DNA of 22,070 nt from Acidimicrobiia bacterium. GTDB taxonomy: Bacteria > Actinomycetota > Acidimicrobiia > Acidimicrobiales > AC-14. Positions 7,252-14,203 of this stretch are shown one piece after another. The DNA is taken from positions 1-22,070 of the forward strand of contig JAFAUA010000226.1 in assembly GCA_019243595.1 (NCBI GenBank). The letters run 5' to 3'. Below the pieces are notes generated by a model. The model did not search any database and was not told where the DNA came from. It was given only the letters and a program-made list of their open reading frames with translations. Position numbers and translations under genes: made by a program. How positions within the stretch are numbered: position 1 is the first letter of the stretch; every line of letters starts with the position of its first letter.

Positions 7252-7258
7252 TGCATCA

Positions 7259-8305
7259 ATGATCAGCTCCGTCGGAATGCCGACGCGGAAACGGAGTGCT
7301 TCGCCGGCTCCCGCCGACGGACCGCTGGTCGACACGTTCGGCCGCGTGCACACCGATCTGCGCATCTCGGTGACCGACCGCTGCAACTTCCGCTGCTCGT
7401 ACTGCATGCCGGCCGAGAACATGACGTGGCTCCGCCGCGAGGGCATCCTCACGTTCGAGGAGATCGAGCGGGTGGCGCGCGTCCTCAAGGGCCTAGGCGT
7501 GATCGCGGTCCGGCTCACAGGCGGCGAGCCGCTGGCCCGCGCCGACCTTCCGGTGCTGGTCGCCAAGCTTGCGGCCATCGGGTTCGACGACCTGTCGCTC
7601 ACCACGAACGGCGTGGGTCTCCCCCATCTCGCGCAAGCGCTCGTCGATGCCGGTCTCCAACGGGTCAACGTCAGCTGTGACTCACTCGACCGCGAGCGCT
7701 TCGCCTCGATCACCCGCCGCGACGCCCTCGATGCTGTGCTCGCAGGCATGGACGCCGCGGAGGCGGCCGGCCTGGCGCCGGTGAAGGTCAACGTCGTGCT
7801 CATGCGCGACGTCAACGACGACGAGGTCGTCGACTTCGCGGCCTTCGCCCGCAAGACCGGGCGACCGGTCCGCTTCATCGAGTACATGCCCCTCGACGCC
7901 GCCCACGCCTGGGAGCGCCCCGACGTCGTGCCCGCCCGCGAGATCGTCGAGCGCATCGACGCCGTCTTCCCCCTGGAAGCAGTCGGCTCGAGAGACGACG
8001 ACCCGGCGCCGGCCGACCGCTATCGCTTCGCTGACGGCAGAGGCGAGATCGGCGTGATCGCCAGCGTCACCGACGCGTTCTGCGGCTCGTGCAACCGCCT
8101 CCGCCTCACCGCCGACGGCGCCCTTCGCAACTGCCTGTTCGCGACCCAGGAGTCGTCGGTCCGCGACCTGCTGCGCGCAGGCAGCTCCGACGCCGACCTC
8201 GAGGCCCTCTGCCGCCGGGTCGTGTGGTCCAAGGCCGCCGGCCACGGCATCGACGCCCCCAACTTCACACCGCCCGAGCGCTCGATGTCCCAGATCGGCG
8301 GCTGA
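7259..8305 (+). CDS. moaA: GTP 3',8-cyclase MoaA
   Basis: This radical SAM enzyme carries out the first step of molybdenum cofactor synthesis, converting GTP to 3',8-cyclo-GTP, which MoaC turns into cyclic pyranopterin. The 348-residue sequence has the N-terminal radical SAM cluster CNFRCSYC (Cys42, Cys46, Cys49), RLTGGEPLARADL (85-97), and the C-terminal cluster ligands Cys275, Cys278 and Cys292 in FCGSCNRLRLTADGALRNCL. It ends in SQIGG; the C-terminal Gly-Gly is required in characterised MoaA proteins, so the enzyme looks complete. The first ~24 residues are a poorly conserved Ser/Pro/Ala-rich tail. The ATG at 7259 is supported by a -10-like box 7 nt upstream. No moaC, moaE or moeA lies in the window. 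Confidence 0.96.
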   Translation: MISSVGMPTRKRSASPAPADGPLVDTFGRVHTDLRISVTDRCNFRCSYCMPAENMTWLRREGILTFEEIERVARVLKGLGVIAVRLTGGEPLARADLPVLVAKLAAIGFDDLSLTTNGVGLPHLAQALVDAGLQRVNVSCDSLDRERFASITRRDALDAVLAGMDAAEAAGLAPVKVNVVLMRDVNDDEVVDFAAFARKTGRPVRFIEYMPLDAAHAWERPDVVPAREIVERIDAVFPLEAVGSRDDDPAPADRYRFADGRGEIGVIASVTDAFCGSCNRLRLTADGALRNCLFATQESSVRDLLRAGSSDADLEALCRRVVWSKAAGHGIDAPNFTPPERSMSQIGG

Positions 8306-8309
8306 GGCC

Positions 8310-8360
8310 CGTTCTTGCGCTGGATATCGCCCGTATACGGGGATATCCACCCCGAGAACG
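8310..8360. terminator. Imperfect 51-bp palindrome between convergent moaA and pilC
   Basis: The inner inverted repeat at 8322-8348 pairs GGATATC(g)CCCG with CGGGGATATCC around a TATA loop, an 11-bp stem with one bulged G. Six nt outside it on each side, CGTTCT (8310-8315) pairs with AGAACG (8355-8360). It sits between two convergent stop codons and is a candidate bidirectional terminator. There is no T-tract on either strand, so it is not a classical intrinsic terminator. It is the main content of the 76-bp spacer. Confidence 0.55.
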
Positions 8361-8381
8361 CGGTGTGAGAGTGCCGAAGAG

Positions 8382-9599
8382 CTATTTGATGAGCTTGATG
8401 ATGTTGAACATCGGCATGTAGAGGGCGATGACCATGCCGCCGACGCAGGCGCCGAGGAAGACGATCAGCAGGGGTTCGAGCAGGGACGTCAGGGCGTTCA
8501 CCGTGGCCTCGACTTCCTGGCTGTAGAACTCGCCGATCTTGTCGAGCATGGTGTCGACGGCGCCGGTTTCCTCGCCGACGGCGATCATCTGCGTGACCAT
8601 CGGCGGAAAGATGTCGTGCTGGGCGAGAGGCTTGGCCATCGACTCGCCGACCTTCACGCCGGCCTGCACGTCCTTCACGGCCAGCGCCAGCACGTCGTTG
8701 CTGACGGTGTCCGACGTGATTTCCAACGCCTCGAGGATCGGGACGCCCGAGCGCATGAGGACGCCGAGCGTGCTCGCGAAGCGAGTGAGGGCGGTCTTGT
8801 GGACGAGCTTGCCGAACACCGGCACCTTGAGCTTGACCCGGTCCCAGACCGCCCGCCCTGTGTCGGTCTCGATCCACCGCTTGAAGCCCCAGATCCCGAG
8901 ACCGCCGAGGACGAAGAAGATCGGAAAGAACTTCTTGAAGGCCGTCGAGATGCTGATCAGCACCCGGGTCAGGACGGGCAGCGTGCCGCCGAGCTGGCTG
9001 TAGATGTTCTTGAACGTCGGCACGATGAACAGGAGCATTGCGGCGACGATCAGGATGCAGACGCAGAAGACGACGACGGGATAGGTCATCGCCGATTTGA
9101 TCTTGCGCCGCAGCTCGACCTGCTTTTCGATGACCGCCGCCAGCTGGAGCAGCACGGAGTCGAGAACGCCGCCGGTCTCGCCGGCGCGCACCATGGCGAC
9201 GTAGAGGCGGTTGAACACCTTCGGGTGGCGGCCCAGCGCCTGGGACAGCGAAGCGCCCTTCTCGACGTCCTGGCGCACTTGGTCGACGACACCTGCCAGC
9301 TGCTTGTTCTCGGTCTGGTCGGCGAGGATGTACAGCGCCCGCAACAGCGACAGGCCGGAGTTGATCATCGTGGCGAACTGCCGACTGAAGACGGCGATGT
9401 CCTTCAGCTTGGGCTTGCCGGTGAACGGGAGCTTGACCTCTTTCTGGAAGCCGGCATCGTCCTTCTGGTCGATGGCGATGGGCGTGTAGCCCATCTGGCG
9501 CAGGCGGGTGACGACGAGCTGAGAGCTGTCGGCCTCGAGCGATCCCTCGAGGAGCTTCCCCTGCCGGTCCCGGACCTTGTAGCTGTAGGTCGTCGCCAT
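8382..9599 (-). CDS. pilC: Type IV pilus inner-membrane platform protein PilC (GspF family)
   Basis: PilC/GspF is the membrane platform on which the PilB and PilT motors act to extrude and retract pili. The 405-residue product has family length and shows two GspF domains. The first includes FSRQFATMINSGLSLLRAL (about 77-95) and the second repeats the pattern as LTRFASTLGVLMRSGVPILE. VRAGETGGVLDSVL and AVGEETGAVDTML are the paired Gly-Glu motifs, and hydrophobic helices lie near residues 174-195, 225-245 and 375-398. The start codon overlaps the pilT stop by one base (TGATG). No pilin or other pilus gene follows; the stop is 76 bp from moaA's stop on the other strand. Confidence 0.95.
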   Translation of the reverse strand: MATTYSYKVRDRQGKLLEGSLEADSSQLVVTRLRQMGYTPIAIDQKDDAGFQKEVKLPFTGKPKLKDIAVFSRQFATMINSGLSLLRALYILADQTENKQLAGVVDQVRQDVEKGASLSQALGRHPKVFNRLYVAMVRAGETGGVLDSVLLQLAAVIEKQVELRRKIKSAMTYPVVVFCVCILIVAAMLLFIVPTFKNIYSQLGGTLPVLTRVLISISTAFKKFFPIFFVLGGLGIWGFKRWIETDTGRAVWDRVKLKVPVFGKLVHKTALTRFASTLGVLMRSGVPILEALEITSDTVSNDVLALAVKDVQAGVKVGESMAKPLAQHDIFPPMVTQMIAVGEETGAVDTMLDKIGEFYSQEVEATVNALTSLLEPLLIVFLGACVGGMVIALYMPMFNIIKLIK

Positions 9600-11242
9600 C
9601 AGGCGCTCGCCGCCGCACCGCCGCTCAGGCGGCGCAGGTCCTCTTCATTGGCGCAGCGCTCGAGCGCGGTGCCGAGGTCGATGACGTTGCTCTTGAGCAG
9701 CGTCGCCAGACCCTGGTCCATGGTCTGCATACCGAACCGGCCGCCCGCCTGCATGGCCGAGTAGATCTGATGGGTCTTGCCTTCCCGTATGAGGTTGCGC
9801 ACGGCCGGCGTGGCGATGAGCACCTCGGCGGCAACCGCCCGACCGCCGCCTCCGCGCTTGGGCACCAGCTGCTGGGTGACGATCCCCTGCAGCGACGCCG
9901 CCAGCTGCACCCGGATCTGCTGTTGCTGGTGGGCGGGGAAGACGTCGATCACGCGGTCGACCGACTGCGGTGCGTCCTGGGTGTGCAGTGTGGCGAAGAC
10001 GAGGTGGCCGGTCTCGGCCGCGGTCAGCGCCGTCGAGATCGTCTCGAGGTCGCGCATCTCGCCCACGAGGATGACGTCGGGGTCCTGGCGCAGAACGTGC
10101 TTAAGTGCATTGGCGAAAGAGTTCGTGTCCTCCCCCACCTCGCGCTGGTTGACGACCGCGCGCTTGTGCTTGTGGAGGAACTCGATGGGGTCCTCGACGG
10201 TCATGATGTGGACCGGCTTCTCGCTGTTGATGATGTCGATCAGCGACGCCAGCGTCGTGGACTTGCCCGAACCCGTCGGACCGGTGACTAGCACGAGACC
10301 GCGCGGCAACGCGGCCAGGCCGGCAACGGCGGGCGGCAGCCCGAGCTGCTCAAGGGGCACGAGGTCGAAGGGGATCACGCGCATCACGGAGCCCATCGAG
10401 TCCCGCTGCAAAAAGACGTTGACGCGGAAGCGGCCGAGGCCGGGAATGGCGTGGGACATGTCGAGCTCGAGCTCCGACTCGAAGCGCTCACGCTGCTTCT
10501 GCGTGAGGATGGCGTAGATCATCCGCCGGATCTCCGAGCCGTTCATCAGAGGGAACTCGGTCAGCGGCTTCAGCTCGCCGTGGACGCGCACCGACGGATG
10601 GATACCAGAGGTCAGATGCAGGTCGGAGCCGCCAAGGTCGACGACGCGCTCGAGCAGGTCATTGACGTGGAGGTCGCCCGCCCTCGACTCGTCGCCGAGC
10701 CGGCCGACGACCTCCGGGCCTGCGGCCGCCGTGGGCTCCTCTGCGAACTCGATCTCGATGTCGTCACCGCCACCGCGAGAACGGCCGGTGCCGCCGGCGG
10801 GGGCCGGTGCCCTGCCGTACATGGCGTCGAGAAGCCGGCGCAGCTCCTCCCGTTCGGCGATGGCGGGCTGCACCTTCCAGCCGATCGCCTCCTCGATGGT
10901 GAGGACGGATGCACTGTCGCCGGGATCCGCCATGGCCACGAGCAGCTCGCCGCCGTTCGGCTCGATGGCGACTGCCAGGCTGGCGCGCGCCAGCTCGGCC
11001 GGGATCAGGCGGTCGACGCTGGGGTCGATCGACGTCTCCTCCAGATCGACGAAGGGCATCCCGACCTGGTGCGCGACGGCGGCCATCAGGTCCTTCTCGG
11101 CGACGAGGCCCTCGGCGGCGAGCAGGCGGGGCAGCGGCGTGCCCTCCCGCTCCTCGCGGTCGAGCATGTCCTCCAGGGTGTCCCGGGACAGCACCTTGCG
11201 GTCGACGAGGAACTCGCCCAGCCGGCGCGACGGACTCAACAT
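9599..11242 (-). CDS. pilT: PilT-type pilus retraction ATPase with extra N-terminal MshEN-like domain
   Basis: The C-terminal part (about 190-547) is a canonical PilT. Walker A GPTGSGKST is at 321-329, the Asp-box region TVEDPIEF at 348-355, Walker B DVILVGEMRD at 389-398, TLHTQDA at 418-424 and the PilT signature AVRNLIREGKTHQI at 480-493. PilT powers pilus disassembly. Unlike standard PilT (about 350 residues), it carries a ~140-residue N-terminal domain like that of PilB/GspE, starting RLGEFLVDRKVLS, and then a Gly/Arg and acidic linker (148-190). The second copy of the LG-type repeat is degenerate (PLPRLLAAEG). The family assignment rests on the PilT signature. No Shine-Dalgarno sequence directly precedes the ATG at 11242; a tiny upstream ORF may couple its translation. 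Confidence 0.92.
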   Translation of the reverse strand: MLSPSRRLGEFLVDRKVLSRDTLEDMLDREEREGTPLPRLLAAEGLVAEKDLMAAVAHQVGMPFVDLEETSIDPSVDRLIPAELARASLAVAIEPNGGELLVAMADPGDSASVLTIEEAIGWKVQPAIAEREELRRLLDAMYGRAPAPAGGTGRSRGGGDDIEIEFAEEPTAAAGPEVVGRLGDESRAGDLHVNDLLERVVDLGGSDLHLTSGIHPSVRVHGELKPLTEFPLMNGSEIRRMIYAILTQKQRERFESELELDMSHAIPGLGRFRVNVFLQRDSMGSVMRVIPFDLVPLEQLGLPPAVAGLAALPRGLVLVTGPTGSGKSTTLASLIDIINSEKPVHIMTVEDPIEFLHKHKRAVVNQREVGEDTNSFANALKHVLRQDPDVILVGEMRDLETISTALTAAETGHLVFATLHTQDAPQSVDRVIDVFPAHQQQQIRVQLAASLQGIVTQQLVPKRGGGGRAVAAEVLIATPAVRNLIREGKTHQIYSAMQAGGRFGMQTMDQGLATLLKSNVIDLGTALERCANEEDLRRLSGGAAASA

Positions 11243-11259
11243 GCAGTAGGTATCGGCAT
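11236..11259 (-). other. Candidate 7-codon leader ORF overlapping the pilT start
   Basis: In the pilB-pilT gap, a minus-strand ATG at 11259 opens a 7-codon frame (MPIPTAC) whose TGA lies just after the pilT ATG. An AAGGGG sequence (11270-11275) sits 10 nt upstream of it, whereas pilT itself has no ribosome-binding site. Termination-reinitiation could couple pilT translation to this ORF. This rests on position only and is tentative. Confidence 0.25.
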
Positions 11260-11297
11260 CCGATGAGTTCCCCTTGAAATGGGACCTTCTCCCCGAC

Positions 11298-12974
11298 CTA
11301 CGCGACTACTCGGAGGACCTCTTCAATCGAGGTGGTACCGGACAGAACCTGGGCCATGCCGGTCTGCCGCAGGGTCTTCATGCCCTGTGCGAGGGCGACC
11401 TTCTTGATGTCCTCGGTGTGCGCCCGGTCGACGATCAGGCGCTCGACCTCCTCGGTCACCAGGAGCACCTCGTGGATGGCAAACCGGCCGTGGAAGCCGG
11501 TGCGGCCGCACGCCGGGCACCCTACGGCTCGGTAAAGCGTGGGTAGCTCGTCCGCGCTGTCGGAGTCCCAGCCCAGGGTGTTGAGCTCGGCAACCTCCGG
11601 CACGTACGGCTCCTTGCACTTCGGGCACAGCCGGCGGGCGAGGCGCTGGGCGACGATGCAGTCGAGGGCGCTGCCGACCAGGAACGGTTCGACGCCCATC
11701 TCGACCAGTCGGGTGGGGCTCGAGGCAGCGTCGTTCGTGTGCAGGGTCGTGAGCACGAGGTGACCGGTCAGGGCCGCTTCGATGGCGATCGTCGCTGTCT
11801 CCCTATCGCGGACCTCACCGAGCAGCACGATGTCGGGATCGGAACGCAGGATCGTGCGCAGGGCCACGGCGAAATTGAGGCCCGCCTTGTTGTTCACCTG
11901 CACCTGGTTGATGCCCGCCAGGCGGTACTCGACGGGGTCCTCAACGGTGATGATGTTCTTGGCGGTGTCGTTCACCGCGTTCAATGTGGCGTACAGCGTC
12001 GTCGATTTGCCCGAACCCGTCGGGCCCGTGACGAGGATCGTGCCGTAGGGCTTGCGGTAGGCGCTCTCGTAGCGGACAAGGGAATCGCCGTGGAACCCCA
12101 GGTCCTTGAGGTCGAGCAGCGCCGTGCTCTTGTCGAGGATTCGCATGACGACCTTCTCGCCGTACACGGTGGGCAGCGTGGCGACCCGCAGGTCGACGGC
12201 CTTGCCGCCGATCACGCCAGACATGCGGCCGTCCTGGGGCACGCGGCGCTCTGCGATGTTGAGGTCGGCCATGATCTTCAGGCGGGAGATCAGGCCCGAC
12301 TGGATGTTTTTCGGCGAGCGCATCACCTCATGGAGCACGCCGTCGATGCGGTACCGGACCCGCACATCGGTCTCGGTCGGTTCGATGTGGATGTCGGACG
12401 CCCGGTCGGACACCGCCTGGCTGATCAGAAGGTTGACCAGCTTGACGATCGGGGCATCCTCGGTGACCTCCTTGACGCGGGAGAGGTCGTCGTCGGCCTC
12501 CATCTCGCTCGCCGCGAGGGCCGACACGTCCTCGGCGCTGCCCTCCATGCGCTGAAACTTCTCGACGACCTCGAGGATCGCCCCGCGGGTGGCGACGACC
12601 GTCTTGACCTCGGCGCCGGTGATCGTGCGGATGTCGTCGATGGCGACGACGTTCGACGGGTCGGCCATGGCGACGACCAGGCGGTTGTCCTCCCACCCGA
12701 TCGGCACGGCCTGAAACCGGCGGGCCAGTGAATCGGAGATGAGGGCGACGGCGCTGGCGTCGATGGAGTAGTCGAGCAGGTCGACGAATTCGAGGCCGAT
12801 GCGTGCCGCGAGGGTGGAGACCAGGTCGCCCTCGGAGACGATCCCCGCGTCAATGAGGACGCGGCCGAGCGACTTGCGGCTCTGGCGCTGCTCCTCGAGG
12901 GCAGTCTCCAGCTGCTCCTCGGTGACCAGGCCACGCTCCAGCAGGAGCGTCCCCAGCTGATTTCGCGTCGACAT
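11298..12974 (-). CDS. pilB: Type IV pilus assembly ATPase PilB (GspE family)
   Basis: PilB hydrolyses ATP to drive pilus extension. The 558-residue sequence starts with an MshEN-type domain of two similar repeats (LGTLLLERGLVTEEQL at 7-22 and LGRVLIDAGIVSEGDL at 36-51), a fold that binds cyclic-di-GMP in some homologues. A linker follows, then the ATPase: DIHIEPTETDVRVRYRIDG (194-212), Walker A GPTGSGKS (317-324), Asp-box TVEDPVEY (343-350), Walker B DIVLLGEVRD (381-390) and a zinc site Cys450/453 with Cys486/489. The tetracysteine insert marks PilB/GspE rather than PilT. A GAGG ribosome-binding site (12981-12984) lies 6 nt before the ATG. The DUF4388 gene ends 21 bp upstream. Confidence 0.95.
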   Translation of the reverse strand: MSTRNQLGTLLLERGLVTEEQLETALEEQRQSRKSLGRVLIDAGIVSEGDLVSTLAARIGLEFVDLLDYSIDASAVALISDSLARRFQAVPIGWEDNRLVVAMADPSNVVAIDDIRTITGAEVKTVVATRGAILEVVEKFQRMEGSAEDVSALAASEMEADDDLSRVKEVTEDAPIVKLVNLLISQAVSDRASDIHIEPTETDVRVRYRIDGVLHEVMRSPKNIQSGLISRLKIMADLNIAERRVPQDGRMSGVIGGKAVDLRVATLPTVYGEKVVMRILDKSTALLDLKDLGFHGDSLVRYESAYRKPYGTILVTGPTGSGKSTTLYATLNAVNDTAKNIITVEDPVEYRLAGINQVQVNNKAGLNFAVALRTILRSDPDIVLLGEVRDRETATIAIEAALTGHLVLTTLHTNDAASSPTRLVEMGVEPFLVGSALDCIVAQRLARRLCPKCKEPYVPEVAELNTLGWDSDSADELPTLYRAVGCPACGRTGFHGRFAIHEVLLVTEEVERLIVDRAHTEDIKKVALAQGMKTLRQTGMAQVLSGTTSIEEVLRVVA

Positions 12975-12995
12975 CGCCGTCCTCGGCTCCGGTCC

Positions 12996-14099
12996 TTACG
13001 ACCGTACAGACGACAAGAATTTCACCAGAAGCGCACGGTTAACGGGTTCACCCTCGTCGTTGGCCAGGACGCCCTCCAAAGCGGCCGCCCGTTCTGCGGG
13101 TGAAGGGGCACGCGAGGCTGCTCTGATCACCTCGCTCGCTTCGCGCACATCGGTGCCGAGCGCCGCCAACTCCTGCACGAGGGCGTTGGCGTTATCGGGC
13201 GTGAGGGCGGCGGCCGCGGCTCCCACGAGGTCGTCACCGTCGCCGCGTGCCGCGGCAAGCTCGGCCCGGCGCCGGGCGGCGGCGATCGACATCGGCGACG
13301 GACGCGTCGGCTTCTCCTTCCTCGGCTCCGGCGACTTCTCGCGGGGCGAGCGGCGGAGATGGGCGGGAATGCTCACGAGCTCGTCGGGGTCGGGCTCTTC
13401 GGTCTCGCCGTCATCGTCGTCGGCGACATCCTCCAGCGTGCCGTCTTCGTCCTCCTCGGCGTCTTCGAGCACTTCGTCGTCATCGTGCTCGTCGTGCACA
13501 TCGGATTCCTCGATATCGACGTCGTCCTCATCGACGTCATCGACATCGTCGACGACCGTCCCCATTCCCTCGCCGACGGAAACCAGCCCGGCGTCGACCA
13601 GGCGTTTCACCGCTTGGCAGGCGTGAAACTCGTCGGCCTCGAGCAGGCGGGCGACATCGGCGACCGTCGCCCCTCCGGCGACCGCTCGCAGGACCCGCCA
13701 CTGCGACGCCGTCACCGTGACCTTGCTCGCCGGCAGCTGGTCGGCCAGGTCGACCGCGGTGGCGAGCGACGGCACCACCGCCTCGATCAGCGCCCACTCC
13801 GAGAGTCGGGCCTGGGCCTCGGCCAGGAGCGGCTCCAGATCGTGGGGCTTGCCTGCGGGCACCTTGGCCTTGGGATCGAAGGTGAAGCTTCCCGTGTCGA
13901 CGCGCAGGAGCTCGAAGAGAACGTCCACCGGCCCGTGCGCCGACCCGCTCTCCGCTCCGACAACGGCGCCGTCGGCCATCCACACGCGGCCCGCGCCGTG
14001 CTGGCCTGCGACCCGCAGCTCGCCGCGCTTCTTGGTCGACGCGAGCAGTGCGAGCACGTCGGGAAGTGGAAACCCGTCGAGCGAGCCTTGGAGCGACAC
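12996..14099 (-). CDS. DUF4388-domain protein with acidic linker, leading the pilus motor operon
   Basis: This 367-residue protein begins SLQGSLDGFPLPDVLALLAS, the typical start of a DUF4388 (PATAN-like) domain, running to about residue 100. These domains occur in bacterial signalling and motility proteins, but their biochemical role is not established. Residues ~130-180 look like a winged helix (TASQWRVLRAVAGGATVADV, then a VKRLVDAGLVSVGEG wing). Residues 184-240 are a very acidic Asp/Glu linker, followed by a basic Pro/Lys/Arg stretch (249-268) and an Ala-rich helical C-terminus. I chose GTG 14099 because AAGGAG precedes it and the domain begins there; the frame is open to 14168. It lies 21 bp upstream of pilB, so a regulatory or scaffolding role for the pilus motor is inferred. 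Confidence 0.78.
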   Translation of the reverse strand: MSLQGSLDGFPLPDVLALLASTKKRGELRVAGQHGAGRVWMADGAVVGAESGSAHGPVDVLFELLRVDTGSFTFDPKAKVPAGKPHDLEPLLAEAQARLSEWALIEAVVPSLATAVDLADQLPASKVTVTASQWRVLRAVAGGATVADVARLLEADEFHACQAVKRLVDAGLVSVGEGMGTVVDDVDDVDEDDVDIEESDVHDEHDDDEVLEDAEEDEDGTLEDVADDDDGETEEPDPDELVSIPAHLRRSPREKSPEPRKEKPTRPSPMSIAAARRRAELAAARGDGDDLVGAAAAALTPDNANALVQELAALGTDVREASEVIRAASRAPSPAERAAALEGVLANDEGEPVNRALLVKFLSSVRS

Positions 14100-14102
14100 G
14101 GT

Positions 14103-14108
14103 TCTCCT
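14103..14108 (-). promoter_or_regulatory. Ribosome-binding site deciding the DUF4388 start
   Basis: On the minus strand AAGGAG lies 4 nt before the GTG at 14099, with a further GGAGG about 5 nt upstream of it. This supports starting at 14099 rather than at the upstream in-frame ATG at 14168, which would read through this site. Confidence 0.6.
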
Positions 14109-14113
14109 TACCT

Positions 14114-14140
14114 CCGATGTGCCATTTCTCCGAACATCGG
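14114..14140 (-). repeat. 7-bp inverted repeat upstream of the DUF4388-pilBTC operon
   Basis: CCGATGT (14114-14120) and ACATCGG (14134-14140) form a perfect inverted repeat with a 13-nt spacer. In the transcript, the arm nearest the gene runs into the GGAGG upstream of the start, so a hairpin could affect translation. It could equally be a protein-binding operator. It lies in the 104-bp gap where the operon's promoter is expected; I could not pick out a convincing -10/-35 pair. Confidence 0.4.
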
Positions 14141-14164
14141 CAGGTGGGGGCCCGAAACTGAGCC

Positions 14165-14196
14165 GCAACCCCCAGTTGCTACTAGCCCGACGGGCT
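14165..14196 (-). terminator. Two short hairpins after aroE
   Basis: Just after the aroE stop, AGCCCG(A)CGGGCT (14184-14196) and GCAAC-5 nt-GTTGC (14165-14179) can each fold. They may end the housekeeping transcript before the pilus operon. The stems are short and no T-tract follows, so confidence is low. Confidence 0.3.
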
Positions 14197-14203
14197 GACC
14201 CGC

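Noticed and set aside
8300..8390. Assembly join or chimera between the molybdenum and pilus regions
   Set aside because: Both flanking genes are complete, base composition and start-codon use look alike on both sides, and a structured intergenic palindrome sits between them, so a natural junction is simpler. It cannot be excluded without reads.
13420..13560. Possible tandem DNA repeat
   Set aside because: The repetitive look comes from Asp and Glu codons of the acidic linker. No fixed repeat unit is seen.
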